NCBI GenBank assembly: GCA_003427395.1
Contig: BFEA01000608.1
Coordinates: 323,847-348,468 of the forward strand
Origin: Chara braunii
Taxonomy: Eukaryota > Streptophyta > Charophyceae > Charales > Characeae
Length of the DNA: 24,622 nt
Reading direction: 5' to 3'
Shown one piece after another: positions 19,246 to 24,622 of the stretch (within the stretch, counting starts at the first letter, position 1; the number at the start of each line of letters is the position of its first letter). The notes beneath the pieces are model-generated. The model saw nothing but the letters and a program-made list of their open reading frames with translations, did no database searches and was not told the DNA's origin. The position numbers and the translations under genes were made by a program.

Positions 19246-20830
19246 GGAGATAAGGAGTAGGGATGACATTGATCTTAGCGAGTATTTGATGAAGTAGTAC
19301 GACAGGGGGAAATATATATATATATAGGGCTGAGAGGGAATTCAGGTCTAAGGAGAGGGCGTCGATTAGAGAAGCGTTGACAGACCAGCCTCTTGAGATA
19401 AGGGTGGGGCATACATGGTGATAATCAGAGGCAAACAGGTCTATAACTGGTACTCGTAATTTACAGAAATTGTTATTTTAATATGGTTGGTTAGGCCCCA
19501 ATCTGTATTATCCTCTGTTTGAGATAACAAGTCGGCTTCTGTATTAAGAGACATGAGAATCCAAATTGGGTAGAGAATTGCGTCGTGGGGAAATAAAAAA
19601 AGAAGCTATGTCCCTTAACCATGGGTTGAAATCATGGTTTGAGGATTTAATCTTGTAAAGTAATGTTGAAGTGGTTTGGCTATCAGTGTGAAGTCTGATG
19701 GAGGTGGATGATAAGAGGAGAGGGTGGGAGGCGGCAAGGAAGCGGAAGGTCTCAAGTATTGCGAACATTTCTCTGTGCGTTAAAGAGGACTGTCGGAGGT
19801 AAGTGAGAAGATATTGGTTTAGAGAGAGGGGTTCAGAGTTGATGGGGTGAATGATGGCAGCGATTTGGAGGGCGGATGCATCAATAAAAATGTTGAGAGA
19901 TGGGACTCACCTGTAGAGGAGATCATTGATAAGATCAGAGGAAATATGTAAAGAGGAGTCCAAATTAGATGGTGAGATTGTCTCATAAAGTGAAGAAAGG
20001 TATAAAAGGGTGGGCAAAAAGGCTCTAGAGAGTGACGCCAGCTTACCTGCAAGCTTTGTGATAGTTCGACATGAATTATTAAAATTGGTATCCTTGATGA
20101 GCTGGAGTATCTTAACAATTTTGTCTTGAAATACCTTTATGCGCTTTTCATGAGCATCAATGTCGAAATCAAAGAAATTAATAGATTGAAAAGGGAGGAA
20201 GGAACACTTGTGGAGACTTAGGAAGTACCAAAGGTTGTGAAAAAGGGTTGCGTAGTTGAAGGTCTGCCAGATAAGAGTTGGAAGTTCCTTGTGCCCAAGA
20301 ATAGAGTCATCGATGTAAGGGGCAATATGAACCTTACAGAGACAAATTTCAACCATTACTTCCTCCATTATTGTTGTGAAAATCCAGCATGCAAATGAGA
20401 TACTGAAACAAAGGGTTGTGAAGTAGTAGATGAGGTCGTTCTATTGAAAAGCAAGATAAGTGCGAGAAAAAGGGTGAACTGAAATGTGATAATACCCGTT
20501 CTTTATATCGAAATAGATGAGGAAGTCCTAGGTAGGGGAATCGGAGAGATGGGTTGTTAAGTCGTTTATAGATTCACAGTGAAAGTCTGAGAAAGTAATA
20601 AAGAGATTAACGAATCTGACATCGAGAATAAATCTTGTATTTGATGAACTATCGATTGCGGAAACACGGTTGATTACAATGGGGTTATAAGAGATTTCAA
20701 TGACTCCAGAGGATAGGAGTTGAGACATTGATGATGTGATAAAATTGCAGTGGTGGGGAGGGTTGGTGTGATTGAGAATGTGAAGTGGTGGGGGTGAAGT
20801 ACAACACAAGGCCTTCTTGAAGGAGGAAGC
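19081..20830 (-). pseudogene. DIRS RT-RNase H polyprotein with C-terminal tail
   Basis: From about 20809 to 19547 a single frame holds RT and RNase H, cut by TAG 20528, TAG 20441 and TGA 19907. RT signs are GVIEISYNPIVINRVSAID and RFILDVRFVN, motif A FDIKNGYYH (Asp about 20509), the LCF..FACWIFT block, and motif C YIDD (Asp codons 20311-20306), which is intact. RNase H signs are FIDAS (Asp about 19882), HREMFAILE and HTDSQTT (Asp about 19684). After a frameshift near 19550 come EADLLSQ and DWGL, then IDLFAS and FPPVVLLHQILAKI, then KKTSWYPHIL at about 19227, as in other DIRS pol tails. The last ~165 nt overlap the recombinase on the other strand. Two of the stops fall where Trp is expected. 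Confidence 0.85.
19309..19327. repeat. Short (AT)n microsatellite
   Basis: An alternating AT tract inside the pol tail region of the DIRS element. It falls in the pol frame as Tyr-Ile-Tyr-Ile, so it may have grown after the element died. Confidence 0.8.
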
Positions 20831-20961
20831 AGGGAGTACCTTTTTTACTATTCGACGGACTTTTATAACCTTGAAGGTTATAATATGTAAAGAAACCTTG
20901 AAATTAATTCTAACTCAATATTATATCCACTGAAGAACAGAGTGAGAGAATCTTCTAGAGC

Positions 20962-22110
20962 TCAATGAGAGTAGAAGTGATCAGTTTGAGAAATGTCGGA
21001 ACGGGGATGTGACGAAAAAGGTTTTTGGGTTGCGGAGCCAATAAGTCGGTTCTTGAAGAACAAATAAGACAGTGTGGAGATCTTGACGTGATGGGGTGGA
21101 GGAAAAATTGTTGAAAATAATGGAATAGATGGAATAGTGAAGGCGGGGTTACTCCAAGGATCAGACTGAGTTCTTCGGGGAGGAGTGAGATTGATCATGG
21201 TGATCCGTGAAGGCCTTCTTGGAAGCACGAGAATAGTCATAGCCCCGTTCCTTGTCGTTATCGTAGTGCGCTTGGAGGAGTAAGTCTTCTTGTGGTCATC
21301 AGGCCTTGAGTGGTCTTCCTTCTTGCGATAGGCAGATGAGTCGGCTTCCAAAAGCCCCAACCTGCAAGGAGATACAAAGAATATAGGATAAGCCCTTGTA
21401 CACAAATGGCGTGGACCTATTGACAGTCCAGGGCGATAATGAATATAGGTCAGATGACAGCCCTTTGCTTATCTGTGAGCATCTCGGCGGACGATGCTCA
21501 TGCCGTAATTAAATCCGGAGTTGATTAGCGGAAAGGTCTTGTCCAGACCCTCTCTCATGACCTTGGATAAATGATGCTTGACTTCCTTGGAGATTCAAGA
21601 TTCGAGGCAGTCCTTGGCAATTGAAGCGACTCTTGAACAGAAATCCGAGGTTACGAACTTCCCAATAGGATAGTAAGAGTAGATCATACTGACTGTCAAG
21701 AAGCGGATGTAAGCGTCAATCTAAGAATAGTAGTATGGAGAGACGAACAGTTTCTTCCAAGCAGATAGTTTCTCATACATTGGTTGAGACTTTCCGTTGA
21801 GTTTGTCGAGAATGGCATCCATCTCAGATCGAATCTTCTGATAAAGTTAAGTGAGTGTCTGGTTCTCTTTGTCCCACTTAAGTAACTCTTCGTGGAGCTT
21901 CTAAATAGAGAGTCAATTCTCCTCCTCCTTGAGGAGCAATTGTTGCTTCAGTTGCTGAAAAGCTTCGATGGTGATTAGGGCAGGTAGATTAGACGAGGAA
22001 GAGTAAGGTTCAAAGGGGTTGGAGAGAGTCGGGGGGTTTGTTTTGATAAGGCGGGGAGGAGAGGTGGGAAGGGGTGGTTGGAGGAGTGGAGGGGGGATTG
22101 GGTTCTTCAT
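20962..22110 (-). pseudogene. Gag-like frame of the DIRS element, six in-frame stops
   Basis: One frame extends about 1.15 kb upstream of pol without a frameshift and is interrupted by TGA 21913, TAG 21901, TAA 21847, TAG 21721, TGA 21595 and TAA 21469. It begins with a Pro-rich segment (PPPLLQPPLPTSPPRL), then a predicted coiled coil (QQLKQQLLLKEEEN and LHEELLKWDKENQ), then a globular, Lys/Ser-rich part. I see no zinc knuckle. The call rests on its position before RT, its length and the coiled coil; no sequence motif proves gag. The final ~80 residues before 20962 may be out of frame. Confidence 0.6.
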
Positions 22111-23159
22111 CTTGATTGCAAGGGCATGAACCCTGTGAAGTTATTCGGAGTTTTCAGGTTGAATGGTAAAAAGGAGATAAGAGATATCATGGGCGAGGGG
22201 ATTAACACAATTTATGATTCTTGTTGGTGAGAAGGGAGGGGGGAGTACATGAAGCATATCATAAACTTTCGCTCCAATGACAGACTTAGGGTCAGAGGCA
22301 ACTAGGAAAGTTTTGAGTCAATGATCCATCTTAACATAGAAACCAGTAATAAATCAAAAGTTCTACGTTCATTTAATGCAGTAAATTGATTGATTAAATA
22401 GTTCTTCCTCTTCCTTCCTTTGTTATTTCCCTCTTCTTCCTCTTTTTTTTTTTTTTTTTTCTCTTCCTTTTTACCTCTTTTTTTTTTTTTTTTCATTTTG
22501 CCCTTGCTTCCATATTATGTTATTGTCATTGCGTTCTGCTGGTGGATGAGATACTTATGATATTGATTTTTTTTTTCCCTTGTACAAAGCTTTTGCTTTT
22601 GTTTTGATTTTCTTCCTCTCTTTTACTTCCATGCTTCCCTTGAGATCTCGTTCCTCTAACCTTGCCCTTCATGAGGTGGTCATTTCCTATCTCTTTCCAA
22701 CTTCTTTCCTTCCTTCGGTTTTCTCCCTTCTTACTTTCTTTATTTTGCTCTTGCCCCGTACTTTCCTTTTCCTTTCCCTCCTTCTCTTCTCCTTGTTCTC
22801 CTTTGTCCTCCCTTCGTTCTACCCCTTTTTATTATCCCATTTCTTTTCCTTTTCTTCCTCTTCCTTTTTTTTTCTTTTTGTTCTTTTTTTTTGTGAAGGA
22901 AATGATTGAGGAAACGGGAGGAGATGAGGATGAAGACTAGGAATGGAGGTGCAAAGAAGAGAAAAACAAAGATAGAAACTGCTATAAGAATGACTCTTGA
23001 AGGAAATAATGGATGCGGGAAGAGGTTACGAAAGAGGGTTGTAAGTTTAAAGATAATGGCGAGAGGTAAGAGGATTTTGATGTCAATAGATTGATCGAGA
23101 ATGATATCCATTGATATCTGCAAGGAACAAAACAACACGAAATTGAGATTTATTAATGA
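22111..23159. other. Gene-free stretch with polypyrimidine tracts
   Basis: 22111-22380 should contain the gag-side end of the DIRS element but shows no repeat that I can match to 17270-17990. 22405-22500 and 22567-22898 are strongly C/T-rich on the + strand, with T runs of up to about 20. Past 22900 the + strand turns purine-rich. Frames across these tracts are Phe/Leu/Ser- or Lys/Glu-rich and not real genes. Confidence 0.6.
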
Positions 23160-24622
23160 ATTCATCCATCGATTGCCTAGTTGGTTGATTGGTTGATTGA
23201 TTCAGAAAGGGATTGAATGGTTGATTAATCAAATAAACTTCTTCATTCATGCTTCTTATTCTTTCTTTTGCCTTTGTTCTTCCATCCCTCCCCTTTCCTT
23301 CTTCCTTTCTCTTTTTTTCGCCTTCCCTTCATGATGCGAAAGTCCTTTGATCAATCAATCGATTGGTCGATCAAAGAGTTAAAGCAGATCTGAGGTTATC
23401 GTTAGATGCCTTGGAGGACAGACCGATCAAACGATTGATTAGTCGATGGTTTACAAGAAGTAGTTGCCCAAACCTCCTCATGAGAGGGTACAATGTGGTA
23501 TGCTTTACTGAGTGAAGGGTCAGGTAGATGTTTAAAGTTTGCTGGAAACGGCTTACTGAACATGATAGGTGCGAGAGTACATCATTGAAGTACCTTAGGG
23601 TAGGGGAAAAGAGATAGATTTATAGTTCTCTTTTATCAAATGGTTGAATGGGTTGATCGACCGATTAATCGACTGATCAATTATCCGTTGATCGAATGAT
23701 CGGCTATCAATTAGTTAGTCAATCCATCGATTGATTGACCGGCGAATTAATCGAATGATCGGCCGATTAAACGATTGATTGATCGATTAATCGATTGATC
23801 AACCGATTAATCGATTGATCGGTCGATTAATTGATTGAATGATCGACCGATTAATCGATTGATCTACTATCAATTAGTTGATTGATCGGCCGATTAATCG
23901 AATTGATCGTCCGATTAAACGATTGTTTGGCCGATTAATCGATTGATTGGCCGATTAAACGATTGATCGACCGACTAATTGATTGATCAGTTGATACTCC
24001 ATTGATCGGTCGACTAGAGGTTAGAAAGCGGCTTGCTGAGCATGATATTTTGTACAAATGCTTGCACAAATACTGATAGATGTGAGAGTATATAATTTGA
24101 AGTGCTTTAGGGTAGGGAAGGAGTGATATTAATAAATTGGTCAGCCGATTAATCGACTGATCAGTCGATGAATCGATTGATCGGTTGATTGGTCAATTAA
24201 CCGATTGATCGGTCGATTAAACGATTGATCGACTGATTAATCGATTGATCTGTCTTTCCTTCCTTTTTTTTCTTTTTTTTTTCGTCCACCCTCTGCCTTG
24301 ATCGACCAATTAATTGACTAATCTATTGATCGGTCGACTAATCGATTGATAGGTCGACTAAAGGTCAAGTAGATAATCAACGTTTGCCGACAGGGGTTTG
24401 TTGAATATGATATTATGTCTAAACACTTGCTCAAAGAATGTGAGAGTATATCATGAAAAACCTTAAGAAGGGATATTAATCGATTGATCGACCAATTAAT
24501 CTATTGATCGGCCGATTGGCCGATTAATCGATTGCACGACCGATTAATCGATTAATCAGCCTTTTTTTGCTCTCCCTCTTTTTTTTTTCTTTTTTTTTTT
24601 GCCCACCCCCCTCCCTTCATTC
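23160..24622. repeat. Satellite of ~20-bp near-palindromic units in a higher-order repeat
   Basis: The basic unit is close to GATTGATCGGCCGATTAATC, which differs from its own reverse complement at only two positions. GATTAA-type starts fall at 23765, 23785, 23805, 23825, 23849, 23892, 23913, 23933, 23953 and 23973, a ~20-bp register. The unit arrays alternate with a more complex segment of 100-130 bp present three times (about 23513-23625, 24010-24135, 24355-24478). These share TTGCTGA/TTACTGA..ATGATA, GYGAGAGTAYAT and AGGGTAGGG words. Polypyrimidine patches (24255-24290, 24560-24612) recur too. The array runs off the right edge. Confidence 0.85.

Larger units (their letters stand above)
17270..22110. 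mobile_element. DIRS-group retrotransposon, kangaroo-like arrangement, decayed
   Basis: Three retroelement modules share one locus. A gag-like frame (22110-20962) and RT-RNase H (20830 to about 19081) read on the - strand. A tyrosine recombinase (18027-19245) reads on the + strand, so the recombinase and pol 3' ends converge and overlap. Tyrosine recombinase with RT-RH defines the DIRS group. Antisense placement of the recombinase is, as I recall, a feature of Volvox kangaroo. Two 92-bp direct repeats 629 bp apart lie beyond the recombinase start, where a split direct repeat end may be. The gag-side terminus is not identified. All frames carry stops or frameshifts. Confidence 0.8.

Noticed and set aside
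22740-23165. 141-codon - strand Lys/Arg/Glu-rich frame
   Set aside because: Much of it is the complement of the polypyrimidine tract, with no domain.
23700-24000. CRISPR or origin-iteron array reading of the ATCGATTGATC repeats
   Set aside because: There are no unique spacers and units are contiguous. A satellite with higher-order structure explains it better.

Overview
The window reads as eukaryotic nuclear DNA made almost entirely of decayed transposable elements and tandem repeats. I find no intact cellular gene, rRNA, canonical tRNA or bacterial operon. Two features point to a green-lineage genome, and a charophyte such as Chara would fit: a plant-type non-LTR retrotransposon clade (APE endonuclease, reverse transcriptase, C-terminal CCHC domain) and a DIRS-group element whose tyrosine recombinase is encoded antisense to its gag and pol, as I recall for the Volvox kangaroo element. 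The species call is inference.

Layout, left to right. 1-940 is low-complexity DNA with long G, A and T runs. 970-1046 is an 11-bp minisatellite. 1155-3530 is a 5'-truncated LINE on the + strand ending in a C30-A15 tail. 3875-7830 is a second, related LINE on the - strand; it is followed directly by a + strand LINE 3' end with its own A18 tail (7841-7958), the structure expected of a twin-primed, 5'-inverted insertion. 8178-9340 holds tRNA-derived (SINE-like) fragments and a ~63-bp minisatellite. 9500-11850 is purine-rich DNA with a duplicated module. 11860-13760 is a dense block of repeats: an AAT/ATT hairpin tract, a 20-bp minisatellite, a 353-bp foldback inverted repeat and a long CA/GACA-rich array. 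14690-15259 carries a family of short double-stem hairpins whose stems change in a compensated way. 15226-15509 is a 144-bp tandem duplication. 15510-17260 is unassigned apart from a 28-bp perfect palindrome.

17270-22110 is the DIRS-like element. Gag and RT-RNase H read leftward on the - strand, the recombinase reads rightward on the + strand, and their 3' ends overlap antisense near 19081-19245. Two 92-bp direct repeats lie outside the recombinase end, where a split direct repeat terminus would be expected. 22380-22900 is polypyrimidine. 23160 to the end is a satellite of near-palindromic ~20-bp units arranged in a higher-order repeat.

No element here looks autonomous. LINE 1, gag and most of pol keep one reading frame over 1.1-1.8 kb but are broken by in-frame stops. 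Where homologous positions can be compared these often replace Trp, so decay was mainly by base substitution. LINE 2 also carries frameshifts and a damaged RT active site.
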